From Photorhabdus thracensis (GTDB lineage: Bacteria; Pseudomonadota; Gammaproteobacteria; Enterobacterales; Enterobacteriaceae), in assembly GCF_001010285.1 (NCBI RefSeq), contig NZ_CP011104.1:2170001-2234000 (forward strand): 64,000 nucleotides of DNA, given 5' to 3'. The notes beneath the pieces are model-generated. The model made no database searches and was not told where the DNA came from. It saw only the letters and a list, made by a program, of their open reading frames with translations. Positions 1 to 8,645 of this stretch are shown here, piece after piece (position 1 is the first letter of the stretch; every line of letters starts with the position of its first letter). The translations under genes and the position numbers were made by a program.

Positions 1-139
1 AATCGTAAACGATAAAACGCCTACTGTGCCGGTGAAATTTTCACTGGTATGTGCTTTGGCAGGCGGGCAGACGGTAGCGGTCTGCAAAAAGGCAGGAAAA
101 ATCAAGGCTACACTGACGTTTACGTTTAATTATCGTTGA
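1..139 (+). CDS. Fimbrial subunit, C-terminal end only
   Basis: The window opens inside a reading frame (frame 2) that runs about 45 residues to a TGA at 137-139. It has two cysteines and ends in an alternating hydrophobic strand, ATLTFTFNYR, which is typical of the last (donor-groove) strand of chaperone-usher pilins. It stands directly before the other fimbrial genes in the same direction, so it is probably a pilin subunit of the operon. The start lies outside the window. The pilin call rests on the terminal strand and on context. Confidence 0.6.
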   Translation, partial: IVNDKTPTVPVKFSLVCALAGGQTVAVCKKAGKIKATLTFTFNYR

Positions 140-197
140 TGTATCGGCATTGCAGCGTGATATCGCGTTAACAGAAGAGTGATAGGGTTAATTTGAG

Positions 198-929
198 GTG
201 AGCACGATGTTTGGGACAGCGACAGAACAAAAAAAAAGCAGGCTGAATGACCCGTCGACCTTCCTGCCCAAGGGTAGAAACCCGGTATTGCAGGTTGTGA
301 TGCGCTGCTTCTGCTGGAGTTCTGTAATGGTTCTGCTGTTCTTGGCAAGCAGCGTCATGGCTGATGACTCCAAGACCGGGCCCAAGTACCCACCGACGAT
401 CACGAGTGGGGTAGACGTAATACTGCGTGTAAGTGTTTTTCCTGATCCTTGTGACATAGAGATCGGTGGTGGTGATATGAAGGGTTCGGAGCTGAATTTT
501 GGTTCCCTGCTGGCGGCGGAGGAGTTTAGTCATGAAGGGGATGTATCAGCCCCCAAGTCATTTAAGCTGAAATTAACGAATTGTGGCGATCCGGAGAGTC
601 TCGGCCTTACACCCAGGATCACTGTATCTGGAAATACCATCGACGGTGAATATGGTTCAATATTTAGTGATCCTAGTTCCGGTGATTCTGGTACCTCTGA
701 GGGGCTGGGGTTTATTATTTTAATCGAAGAAAATGAGAAGAAGAAAATAGGGCTGAATGATCACTTGTCAATCAATCATCAGGAAATGGAGTTCCCGTTC
801 CAGGTTGAATTTGATGAGGGCAGTGTTGAGATGTATGTAATGGTAGCAATCGCACGTGGAAGAGATAGTAAGATTATTCAACCCGGCACGCTGATTGCGC
901 ACGTCACATTTACATATTCTTATCCGTGA
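198..929 (+). CDS. Fimbrial minor subunit-like secreted protein
   Basis: The 243-residue protein has an unusually long charged N-terminal stretch of about 35 residues. A hydrophobic core follows (around residues 40-53), with a likely signal-peptidase site after ASSVMA. The mature part has a cysteine pair (CDIEIGG and LTNCGD), as in pilin domains, and ends in a beta-strand (LIAHVTFTYSYP) resembling a donor strand. The start is a GTG at 198 with a weak GAGG upstream; an internal start cannot be excluded. It is second in the fimbrial operon, 58 bp after the preceding pilin and 50 bp before the next subunit. Its exact role (adaptor, tip or minor pilin) cannot be told. Confidence 0.6.
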   Translation: MSTMFGTATEQKKSRLNDPSTFLPKGRNPVLQVVMRCFCWSSVMVLLFLASSVMADDSKTGPKYPPTITSGVDVILRVSVFPDPCDIEIGGGDMKGSELNFGSLLAAEEFSHEGDVSAPKSFKLKLTNCGDPESLGLTPRITVSGNTIDGEYGSIFSDPSSGDSGTSEGLGFIILIEENEKKKIGLNDHLSINHQEMEFPFQVEFDEGSVEMYVMVAIARGRDSKIIQPGTLIAHVTFTYSYP

Positions 930-979
930 GGTGTGATTTATCACGGATGATAAAAATTGGGAGAGGCGGAAAGAATTAG

Positions 980-1669
980 ATGAAAACGAAAAATAGCAAC
1001 CTTATAAACAGTGAATTAATGGCATATCACAGCAGGGCAAAATATGTGTTGCTCTTCATGATGCTGATTGGATGGACCATCGGTTGTGTGACGACTTTTC
1101 CAGTGCAGGCGAAGGATCCAGATACGAATCGTACAATCAATTTCAGAGGCATGTTATTGCCTCCGACCTGTGTGTTGAGTGTGAATGGATCCAGCTTTGC
1201 CGGGGTTTATGATGATGGTTTCGCTCCGGTCTATGCCAGTGAACTCAGAAATAGCAAATATATCGCAAGAGATCCCTTAGAACTGAACTTTATGTTTAGT
1301 GACTGTGATCTAGGCGAATCAAAACCCGCTTTCTACATATGGAGTGATGCGCCTGCCATAACAGATCCGGAGCTTTTCATGGATGGTTCTTCTACTGCCA
1401 AAGGAGTAGGAGTTAGGATATTAGACGAAAAAACTAACAAGTTTGTACAGGTAAGGGATGAGACTGACCCGTATAGGGTAGACCTCTCAGACAGTGTAAA
1501 AGGAAATGGTGGGAAATTGGAGGGAACAATGAGGAGGTTCAGGGCGTATGTGGGAGGTGTGGGCGATGAAAAGAATCCAGCAACGTGTAAAACAGAGAGT
1601 AACGATACCAATGTATTATGCGGAGGAATAGCGAATGTGAGTATACATTTTGAGTTCGTGTATCAGTAG
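980..1669 (+). CDS. Fimbrial minor subunit-like secreted protein
   Basis: This 229-residue protein has an extended signal region: about 20 polar residues, then a hydrophobic core (YVLLFMMLIGW) and cleavage near PVQA. The first mature segment, NFRGMLLPPTCVLSVN, is pilin-like, with a cysteine near the N-terminus. A second cysteine follows in FSDCDLGE, and a late pair (TCKTE, VLCGG) precedes a C-terminal strand VSIHFEFVYQ. It lies between another subunit gene and the periplasmic chaperone genes in the same direction, so it is probably exported and polymerised by the same usher. I do not recognise a named orthologue. Confidence 0.6.
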   Translation: MKTKNSNLINSELMAYHSRAKYVLLFMMLIGWTIGCVTTFPVQAKDPDTNRTINFRGMLLPPTCVLSVNGSSFAGVYDDGFAPVYASELRNSKYIARDPLELNFMFSDCDLGESKPAFYIWSDAPAITDPELFMDGSSTAKGVGVRILDEKTNKFVQVRDETDPYRVDLSDSVKGNGGKLEGTMRRFRAYVGGVGDEKNPATCKTESNDTNVLCGGIANVSIHFEFVYQ

Positions 1670-1731
1670 ATGGTGTTAAGCCGGGTGTATTCAAGGGATT
1701 TTATCTGATTCTCTGAGATGAAGTGGGATAT

Positions 1732-2469
1732 ATGAAAAAGATGATAGTCATGGGAATGCTGGCGATATGGGCGGTTATGGCATCGTCACCAGCACATGCG
1801 GGTCTTATGTTGAGGAAGACACGTATTATTTATCATCAGGGCGACAAGGTGCAAAGCATGTCATTGCAGAATTCAGGCGATGAGGTGTATCTAATACAAG
1901 CTGCTGTGACTCCGGGAGATAACTCAAATACCCGTTCATCGGAGTTTACCGTGTTGCCTCCGTTGTTTCGTATGGAGGGTAATAGCTTGAACGTGATGCG
2001 AGTTATACGTACCGGCGGTGATTTCCCAGCTGATCGTGAGTCTCTGTTTCGTTTTCGTATTAATGCGATTCCGGCGAAGAAAACACTAGATGAGAGCAAG
2101 GCCAATGGCAATGGAAAACCAGGAGAGATTGGTGCATCTCTGTCTATTGCGCTGGGGATGAATATTAAACTTATCTACCGGCCAGATAAGCTGCCGATGA
2201 CACCGGAGCAGGCCTATGGCCGACTGACATTTATACGAGCAGGCAATACTGTCGTAGTGACTAACCCAACACCGTATTACCAGACTTTTGCCCAATTGAA
2301 ATTTGATGGCAAGGCAGTAGATCTTAACAAAGCCCCGTCAATGTTGGCCCCTTTCGGCCAGATGACTTTTTCCTTGGCAGGTACGGCGGGAAGTAAAGTG
2401 ACATGGTCGATGATCACCGATGCCGGTGGAGTGAGTAGACTACAGAGCGGTACGTTACGGGCCGACTAA
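1732..2469 (+). CDS. Periplasmic fimbrial chaperone (PapD-like), copy 1
   Basis: The 245-residue protein binds fimbrial subunits in the periplasm and delivers them to the usher. A signal peptide ends at SSPAHA. The mature N-domain keeps the PapD pattern: LRKTRIIY strand, SLQNSGDEVYLIQA, the PPLFRME turn and the FRFRINAIP strand near the subunit-binding groove. NVMRVIR and RESLFRF correspond to conserved chaperone motifs. ATG 1732 is preferred over GTG 1723 because the signal peptide then begins MKKM with GGG upstream. A second, diverged chaperone follows 36 bp downstream. Confidence 0.85.
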   Translation: MKKMIVMGMLAIWAVMASSPAHAGLMLRKTRIIYHQGDKVQSMSLQNSGDEVYLIQAAVTPGDNSNTRSSEFTVLPPLFRMEGNSLNVMRVIRTGGDFPADRESLFRFRINAIPAKKTLDESKANGNGKPGEIGASLSIALGMNIKLIYRPDKLPMTPEQAYGRLTFIRAGNTVVVTNPTPYYQTFAQLKFDGKAVDLNKAPSMLAPFGQMTFSLAGTAGSKVTWSMITDAGGVSRLQSGTLRAD

Positions 2470-2505
2470 GTATGTTTTTATATTTTGAAATTGGAAGAGC
2501 ATGAC

Positions 2506-3300
2506 ATGGTGGAGCGTAATATTTCAATAAAACAGATCGTTATAACTGTGTCATGTGTTCTGGCAATAATATTACCGGTATTGCCACTCAGGGCAGCAGA
2601 GAGTCTGAAGGGGTTGTATCTCAATGACACTCGTGTGATTTATCCTGAATCATCCAGCAACGGAGTCTCTTCGACACTCATTAATAACAGCGACAACAAT
2701 TATCTCATTCAGTCAATCGTACAAGAACTAAACCCAGAGACCGGTTTACCGCTGGGGGCTAAGGCACCATTTATCGTTATTCCGCCGATTGCGAAGGTGG
2801 GGGCAGATGAACGGCTGGTGTTGAAAATTCTTCGTATTGGTGGGGTTTTGCCGAAAGATCGAGAATCTCTGTTCTTTCTGAATCTGCATATGTTGCCTTC
2901 TGAGAAACAATTACCAGTATCTAGAGATGGCTCTGGCAAGATGAAAATGGTGACAGCTCTGGCGGTGAAATTGTTCTACCGTCCTGAAGGGATACCAAAA
3001 GAGGGGGTTGCCGGTGCGGTGAAACAGTTAAGCGCGTCAGTAAAAGAGGATGTCGTGATGCTGACTAATCCGTCACCGTTTTGGATAACGTTGCAGACTT
3101 TGCATGTAAGTTCGTTTGCTGTACCGGGCAAGGATTTGTTTAGGATGGTGCCACCCTTTGGTCAGCAGAGCTGGTCGCTGCCGGCAGGTAAAGTGTCTCC
3201 TGGTAGTCATGTCACTGTATCGTGGCGTGCTATTGATGAGTTTGGGTTAGACACTGATGAAGAGAGTAGATCTATTGCCGTATCCGGCAGTGGTCAATAG
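2506..3300 (+). CDS. Periplasmic fimbrial chaperone (PapD-like), copy 2
   Basis: This is a 264-residue PapD-family chaperone, paralogous to the gene just upstream. After a signal peptide (hydrophobic VITVSCVLAIILPVLPL, cleavage near LRA) it has NDTRVIYPESSS, LINNSDNNYLIQS, PPIAKVGADERLVLKILRI and the FFLNLHMLP groove strand. KLFYRPEGIP matches the usual KLFYRP motif before the second domain. ATG 2506 is chosen because GGAAGAG precedes it; the TTG at 2485 would only add a polar extension. Two chaperones in one operon suggest separate handling of the major pilin and of the adhesin or minor subunits, which is inference. Confidence 0.87.
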   Translation: MVERNISIKQIVITVSCVLAIILPVLPLRAAESLKGLYLNDTRVIYPESSSNGVSSTLINNSDNNYLIQSIVQELNPETGLPLGAKAPFIVIPPIAKVGADERLVLKILRIGGVLPKDRESLFFLNLHMLPSEKQLPVSRDGSGKMKMVTALAVKLFYRPEGIPKEGVAGAVKQLSASVKEDVVMLTNPSPFWITLQTLHVSSFAVPGKDLFRMVPPFGQQSWSLPAGKVSPGSHVTVSWRAIDEFGLDTDEESRSIAVSGSGQ

Positions 3301-3375
3301 CGATGTTGCAAGATATCGACAGAATAGATATGAGCAATGAACCTCTATATGTTAAATAAGAGATGGTAATTAAGA

Positions 3376-6114
3376 ATGAAAGTGTTGATTCCGGCAATAA
3401 GTTGTCGTTCAAAACGGCCGTTTACTTGTTGTCGTTGTGTAAATCAAGGTATTTCTACTTCTCTTACCCTATCAAAGCACCAAATGGGGGGTTCTCTCGT
3501 TTTTTGTCGGGTGATGCTGGTATTTCTGACGGGATGGAGCGCTCAGGCAACAGCGCGTGATTATTTTGATCCGGCTTTATTGGGCTTTGGTTCGAATTCC
3601 GGTCAACCGGTAGACTTATCACAGTTTGAGACCGTAGGAGGTCAGGCGCCGGGAACTTACCGTGTTGATATCTACGTGAATGGTACTTTTTTTGATACGC
3701 GTGATATTACGTTCCAGCGTCATAGCGAGGGTAATGCCGAGCTGACGCCGGTACTTACCCCAGATTTGTTGGAAGCGGCTGGTGTTAATATCAGCGGCAT
3801 ACCAGCGTTGAAAGCATTGCCGGTGGATAAGCCGATAGAGAGTCCGTTGGGTAAATTGATTCCCCAAGCGGCGGCCCGCTTGAACTTTTCCCAGATGCGG
3901 CTGAATGTGAGCGTACCCCAAATAGCGATGAAGCCTTTAACGAATGGCCTGGTTGATCCGAAGTTATGGCAGGAGGGCATTCCGGCTTTTTTGCTGAACT
4001 ACAGCATCAATGGCAGCCAGAATCAACGCTCACAATTTGGTAATAAACAGACTAGTCAGAGTCTGTTCGGTAACTTCAATTCTAGATTGAATCTGGGGGC
4101 TTGGCGTCTTCGTAATACGGCTACTTATTCTTATAGCAGTCAAACTTATAACCGGTATGACTCATTCAATGACGCAGTGAAAAAAACGACCGAATCCCAG
4201 CAACATTGGAACTTTCAGCAAACCTATTTGCAGCGGGACGTGGTGGCGTTACGCAGTGATCTGACGATAGGGGATACCTCGACCGGTAGTGTGGCAGGTC
4301 AGGTATTTGATGGTTTTCCTTATCGTGGTATTGGGCTTGCCACCAGTGACCCGATGATGCCCGGCAGGCTGAGTGGTTTTGCGCCGATTATCAGTGGGAT
4401 AGCTAAATCCAATGCTCAGATTACGGTGACGCAGAATGGCAGTGTGATTTATCAAACCAACGTGGCACCCGGTCCATTTCGTATCACAGACTTAGTGGGC
4501 AGCAGTGTCGGAGGCGACTTGCAGGTAACGATAACTGAGGCCGATGGTACTCACCATGGGTTCACTCAGGCTTATTCCAGTCTGCCTATGATGTTGCGGC
4601 AGGGGCAATTCAAGTACGAAGTGGCCGCCGGGCGTTATTACAGTAGTGGATATGGCAGCGGTATACGTAAGCCGGTGTTTGGTATGGCCTCGATGATTTA
4701 CGGTCTGCCTGGTAACGTCACGTTATACGGTGGTGGCCTGGTGGCGCAATCGTACCAATCCGCGGCGCTGGGAACCGGGCTCTCTCTGGGCATGATGGGG
4801 GCGTTATCTGCGGATATCACGACTTCCCGGACCCGGTTACAAAATACGCCTGACATCCTGCGTGGGGAATCTTACCGCGCTAAATATTCGAAAAGCATGC
4901 TGACCACTGGCACGACGGTGGATTTAACCGCGTACCGCTATTCCACACGTAATTACCTGAGTTTTTCGGATGCGAATACTCAAGGCTACAGTGTTTGGGG
5001 AGAACTCCCTTCTTGGATGTCTGAGCGGCGACGCAGTAGTTGGCAGATGCGACTGAGCCAGTCATTGCCCGGTAACTATTCTCTGTGGCTCAGTGGTCAG
5101 CGGGATAACTACTGGGGAAGCTCTAAAACTAACACCACCCTATCGATGGGATTGAATGGTTCCTTCTACCGTGTGGGCTGGGGGCTTAATTACAGCATTG
5201 ATCGCATGCGCGGTAACGGCGACTGGCCTGAAAACCGGCAAATTTCGTTGAACGTAAACGTTCCACTGAGTCTGTTTGGCTCCTATGCGGCGCTGAATAA
5301 TGCGTATGCTAACTATAGTTTTTCCCGTGATAGTACGGGACGCAGTAATAACCAGTTGGGCATAGGCGGATCGGTGCTGGATGATAATAGTCTGTCTTGG
5401 AACGTATCGCAGAGTCAGGCGAATAAAGGGAGAGGGCGCAGCGGGTCAGTGTCAATGGGATATCTTGGTTCCTTTGGGCAAGCCAACTTGGGATACAACT
5501 ACGATTCATGGGGGGGACGTGGTGTGAACTACGGGTTTAGTGGAGGGCTGATTGCACATCAGCATGGCGTTACTTTGGCATCGCGTATTGGTGATGCTGC
5601 TGTATTAGTGCGGACATCGGGGGTTGCAGGTATTCGTGTGATGAATTCCAGCTCGGTGACTACTAATCGCTGGGGATATGCGGTTGTGCCTTATGCCCAG
5701 ACGTACAGCCGTAATAGTATCAGTTTAGATCCGTCATCGCTGCCGGAAGGGGCTGACATGGCACAGGGTAGCAAGAACGTATTCCCGACGAGTGGTGCGG
5801 TTGTGATGGTGGATTACCCCGTGCGTATTGGGCAGCAGTTGCTGATGAATTTGACCTATAACGGTAAGCCTGTGCCGTTTGGGGCAATGGCGGGGCTTAA
5901 AGGGGATACAGACACAAATCTGGCCGCGATAGTCGGGGAGGGTGGACAAGTGTATCTGAGTGGTATGCCACCCAGCGGGGTACTGAAAGTGAAGTGGGGC
6001 AGTACACCGGACAAGCAGTGCGAGGTGGCATTTAACCTGGGGCCCCCTCCGGTAAAGGCGAAGGCAGATAAACGCTGGAATCCAATGAGGCAATTGAACG
6101 AAACCTGTCGTTAA
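3376..6114 (+). CDS. Fimbrial outer-membrane usher
   Basis: The 912-residue protein has the expected length and architecture of a chaperone-usher outer-membrane porin that polymerises and exports pilins. An extended N-terminus and hydrophobic core end near QATA. They are followed by the periplasmic N-domain (YFDPALLGFG, VDLSQFE, GTYRVDIYVNG), the beta-barrel region rich in Tyr/Ser/Gly, the plug segment (SGIAKSNAQITVTQNG, GPFRITDL), and C-terminal domains (TNRWGYAVVPYAQTY, PFGA, GQVYLSGMP). A late cysteine pair (KQCEV, NETCR) is as in the family. It follows the chaperone genes in the same direction. Confidence 0.93.
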   Translation: MKVLIPAISCRSKRPFTCCRCVNQGISTSLTLSKHQMGGSLVFCRVMLVFLTGWSAQATARDYFDPALLGFGSNSGQPVDLSQFETVGGQAPGTYRVDIYVNGTFFDTRDITFQRHSEGNAELTPVLTPDLLEAAGVNISGIPALKALPVDKPIESPLGKLIPQAAARLNFSQMRLNVSVPQIAMKPLTNGLVDPKLWQEGIPAFLLNYSINGSQNQRSQFGNKQTSQSLFGNFNSRLNLGAWRLRNTATYSYSSQTYNRYDSFNDAVKKTTESQQHWNFQQTYLQRDVVALRSDLTIGDTSTGSVAGQVFDGFPYRGIGLATSDPMMPGRLSGFAPIISGIAKSNAQITVTQNGSVIYQTNVAPGPFRITDLVGSSVGGDLQVTITEADGTHHGFTQAYSSLPMMLRQGQFKYEVAAGRYYSSGYGSGIRKPVFGMASMIYGLPGNVTLYGGGLVAQSYQSAALGTGLSLGMMGALSADITTSRTRLQNTPDILRGESYRAKYSKSMLTTGTTVDLTAYRYSTRNYLSFSDANTQGYSVWGELPSWMSERRRSSWQMRLSQSLPGNYSLWLSGQRDNYWGSSKTNTTLSMGLNGSFYRVGWGLNYSIDRMRGNGDWPENRQISLNVNVPLSLFGSYAALNNAYANYSFSRDSTGRSNNQLGIGGSVLDDNSLSWNVSQSQANKGRGRSGSVSMGYLGSFGQANLGYNYDSWGGRGVNYGFSGGLIAHQHGVTLASRIGDAAVLVRTSGVAGIRVMNSSSVTTNRWGYAVVPYAQTYSRNSISLDPSSLPEGADMAQGSKNVFPTSGAVVMVDYPVRIGQQLLMNLTYNGKPVPFGAMAGLKGDTDTNLAAIVGEGGQVYLSGMPPSGVLKVKWGSTPDKQCEVAFNLGPPPVKAKADKRWNPMRQLNETCR

Positions 6115-6231
6115 GATGAGGCAATGTGTTGTGGTTCTGCACTGACAACCTAATGGGGAAAACCATAATTATTAGGAAGAGGACCCTCTGAAAGGCGGAT
6201 GTAATCTGGTCGGGATGGGGTGTATCAACGA

Positions 6232-7593
6232 ATGAAAATTTCTAACAGGACAACTGGGAAGTTACTCCCGGTTGGGCAGCCGATGAAGACGAATAAGACA
6301 TTTATTAACAAGATAAAACAGGATATGAGTTGGATGGTGGTTCATTGTCGCTGGTGGTCGATGCCGATATGGGTGGGGATGATATGCCTATCCATGGGTA
6401 TCTTTTCTTCTCCCACACTGTTCGCCGCGCCGACAATAAATTGGAATGCTGATCGCGCCATTGACGCTCTGGGGCCTGCTCGAAAGGTAAAGTGGAGTGA
6501 CGGAATAATCACTTATCCGGCAACGGGTAAAGCGACCTTAAAAGATGTGTTTCCAACACTGTCTATGCAGTGGGGTAGTAGTAAAACGTTGGATCAGGTC
6601 AAGTTCCGGCTCAAAGCAGGGCATGGGGAAATTTTTAAAGTCCCGAGAGTGGTTTCAGGCCGTTACGAATGCTCAATTGAAGCCAAATTTACAAATGGTC
6701 GTCCAGGAGTAGCCATTCCCAAGGAAAACATGGCGGTGGATATCGATGGTACAGGGACAAAGTATTCTAAATCACCAGTAGCGCTCGTGGCGAGAACTAC
6801 TGGTAATCAGGATGATGAGAGTGTAGCAAAGGCAGAACTAAGTGACCTTTCTTTTGATGTGTCTTGTCAAGGGGTAAATTTTTCATGGGAGCGAAAGGCC
6901 GATGAAAAAGTTGAATTCGAAACCCAGAATGTTCATGCACCTGTGGGTATTTTAATTGATGGAGGGGATTTTATGTGGTGGTCCAGACCAATTCTTCCGA
7001 CTATCAAAGACCCTGTAACAGTGATATCCCCTCCGGAGTGTATTTTTGAAAGTCAGTCTAGTGAGGATTTTGATTTAGGAGAGATTCGCCGGGAGCCGTC
7101 GGACGCGATATTCCCAAAAGAGTTACACCGGGCAACGGTAGAGACAGCTGATGTATTGATAAGTGTTGTATGCGATACACCCAATAAGGACGATACAGGC
7201 GTAGCCATTGTGAATTTTTCTACCGAGTATCTCGGTGTTGATGGTAAAAGTATAGTGATGAACACCAATGATAAGACTGGGGGGGGTAAGGACTTCGGTA
7301 ACGCGTTGGAGATAAAAGTGTTGCCGCGAGTTCTAGGCATACAGACTAAGCTTGTAGGCGGCAACCAGATTGGTCAGCCAGTAACATTTGGTTCAGCGAC
7401 TGCCCCTAAAAGTGTGCTGGTTTTTAATGTAGATGATAAGTCAGCCGTGAAAAAAATTAAAAAAAATGTAGTGTATTATTCTCATCATTCTTTCAACAGG
7501 TTTTCTGTGCAGCTTTGGCAAACGAAGGCGATAGACCCCAAGCTTTCTGGTGAGTTCAAAACGTCTATGGAGGCAACTCTAGTCATGAAATAA
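6232..7593 (+). CDS. Two-domain fimbrial tip adhesin
   Basis: This is the last structural gene of the operon, a 453-residue protein. Residues 1-70 form a very long signal region ending at LFAAP. The N-terminal domain (about residues 70-265) contains IFKVPRVVSGRYEC, DLSFDVSCQG and NFSWERKADEKVEFE. The C-terminal domain starts near PPECIFE and looks like a pilin domain ending in a strand (MEATLVMK). Lectin-plus-pilin organisation fits a FimH/PapG-type tip adhesin; receptor unknown. Its N-domain alone is reproduced three times at 16.0-19.9 kb, together with its 5' leader. ATG 6232 is chosen because the copies also begin MKI at this point. Confidence 0.7.
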   Translation: MKISNRTTGKLLPVGQPMKTNKTFINKIKQDMSWMVVHCRWWSMPIWVGMICLSMGIFSSPTLFAAPTINWNADRAIDALGPARKVKWSDGIITYPATGKATLKDVFPTLSMQWGSSKTLDQVKFRLKAGHGEIFKVPRVVSGRYECSIEAKFTNGRPGVAIPKENMAVDIDGTGTKYSKSPVALVARTTGNQDDESVAKAELSDLSFDVSCQGVNFSWERKADEKVEFETQNVHAPVGILIDGGDFMWWSRPILPTIKDPVTVISPPECIFESQSSEDFDLGEIRREPSDAIFPKELHRATVETADVLISVVCDTPNKDDTGVAIVNFSTEYLGVDGKSIVMNTNDKTGGGKDFGNALEIKVLPRVLGIQTKLVGGNQIGQPVTFGSATAPKSVLVFNVDDKSAVKKIKKNVVYYSHHSFNRFSVQLWQTKAIDPKLSGEFKTSMEATLVMK

Positions 7594-7623
7594 CGCTGTG
7601 CTGGCAAGGTATTTAAATATGGC

Positions 7624-7642
7624 ATGGTGGCTTAGCCGCCAT
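7624..7642 (+). terminator. Hairpin after the adhesin gene
   Basis: An imperfect inverted repeat, ATGGTGGC-TTA-GCCGCCAT (one mismatch), lies 30 bp after the adhesin stop and before the regulator gene. No T-run follows, so it is more likely an mRNA-stabilising or attenuating hairpin than a strong terminator. Confidence 0.35.
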
Positions 7643-7724
7643 AGGTACTTCATCTCAATAAATCACACTATTTCATTTCTCATGTGGTAACAAATTGACC
7701 CGTTAGTCACCAGTGGAGATTAAA

Positions 7725-8216
7725 ATGACAATCAATGTTAATGATTCAATGCTGCTTCAGATAAGCGGCAGCCAGACCGATTTGCCTGGAGGTCAGACTA
7801 TTACCGGCAAACAAAGTAATCATGGGGATTTTCGGCTGCCAGCCTGTTTGTCTCATTTGAAGGATACACCGTTGTACATGGCAGTCGCGTATTGGGGATT
7901 ATTGAAGGGGAGTGGATTTACCAAAAGTGAAATCAGCCAGGTGTTCCGAGTGACAGAACGCCGGGCAACAGATGTGATGAATTATATCTACAATGAGCGA
8001 CGTGATGTGATCGCCTGTGAAAAAGTCTTCTTTCGTGAGAAGCAAGGAAGTCGCCGGCAGATGCTGATTGTTACGGCCGTCGTTGAACCCATGCCTCAGA
8101 AGGGTCAGGCGTCGGTAACGAAAACGGTGAAGTCGACGCGCTCCCGGACATCATCACAAGCTAATCATATGCGTACTTGGTTTTTGCAGCGGGCTAGTGG
8201 TCCGTTTATCTTCTGA
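7725..8216 (+). CDS. CaiF/GrlA-family transcriptional regulator
   Basis: This 163-residue protein has the winged-helix signature of the CaiF/GrlA family: YMAVAYWGLLKGSGF, TKSEISQVFRVTERRATDVMNYI, a basic segment with CEKVFFREKQGSRRQM, and a basic C-terminus. ATG 7725 has GTGGAG as ribosome site. It is the promoter-distal gene of the fimbrial operon, a position that in mrp-type operons is held by a regulator (MrpJ) that switches between adhesion and motility. A similar role here is inference, since the family differs. Confidence 0.75.
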   Translation: MTINVNDSMLLQISGSQTDLPGGQTITGKQSNHGDFRLPACLSHLKDTPLYMAVAYWGLLKGSGFTKSEISQVFRVTERRATDVMNYIYNERRDVIACEKVFFREKQGSRRQMLIVTAVVEPMPQKGQASVTKTVKSTRSRTSSQANHMRTWFLQRASGPFIF

Positions 8217-8228
8217 GTCGTATCACAC

Positions 8229-8618
8229 ATGAGGCTGTCTGGCGGGACCATGATGGGAGATGAGGTTTTATCGGTTCTGTGTGTGATGCCTTATGGGATG
8301 CTGATAAGTCGGATGGTACTGGTTATCGGGATCATATTGTTGGCCGTCTGTGGGTTTTTATTGGGCAACAAAATTCGCTACTCGCGGTATCCCCGTATGC
8401 TGTTAGCGTATTGGTGCCGAACATGGATCTTGCCACTGTTATTTATCGCTATCGGGCTGGTATTGATGTTTGGTGTGGATGGGGAGGGTTGGTTAGACCG
8501 CATACTGGATGAGGTTGATTCAGTATTGATTGGTCTGTTCTTTGATAACCAGGATGATATGCCGCCAGCCCCATATCCGGCGACGTCATTACCGGTAGAT
8601 AGCGCTGCTGGCTGTTGA
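8229..8618 (+). CDS. Small inner-membrane protein of unknown function
   Basis: The 129-residue protein has two clear hydrophobic helices, MVLVIGIILLAVCGFLLG and WILPLLFIAIGLVLMFG, separated by a short basic loop (KIRYSRYPR). An acidic, proline-rich tail (LDEVDSVL, DDMPPAPYPATSLP) follows. It starts 12 bp after the regulator and is probably co-transcribed. The start is uncertain: ATG 8229 or the ATGs at 8250/8253. It converges on spoT. I do not recognise a family. Confidence 0.55.
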   Translation: MRLSGGTMMGDEVLSVLCVMPYGMLISRMVLVIGIILLAVCGFLLGNKIRYSRYPRMLLAYWCRTWILPLLFIAIGLVLMFGVDGEGWLDRILDEVDSVLIGLFFDNQDDMPPAPYPATSLPVDSAAGC

Positions 8619-8645
8619 CCTGCTGATTTGCACGAGCTATCCGGT

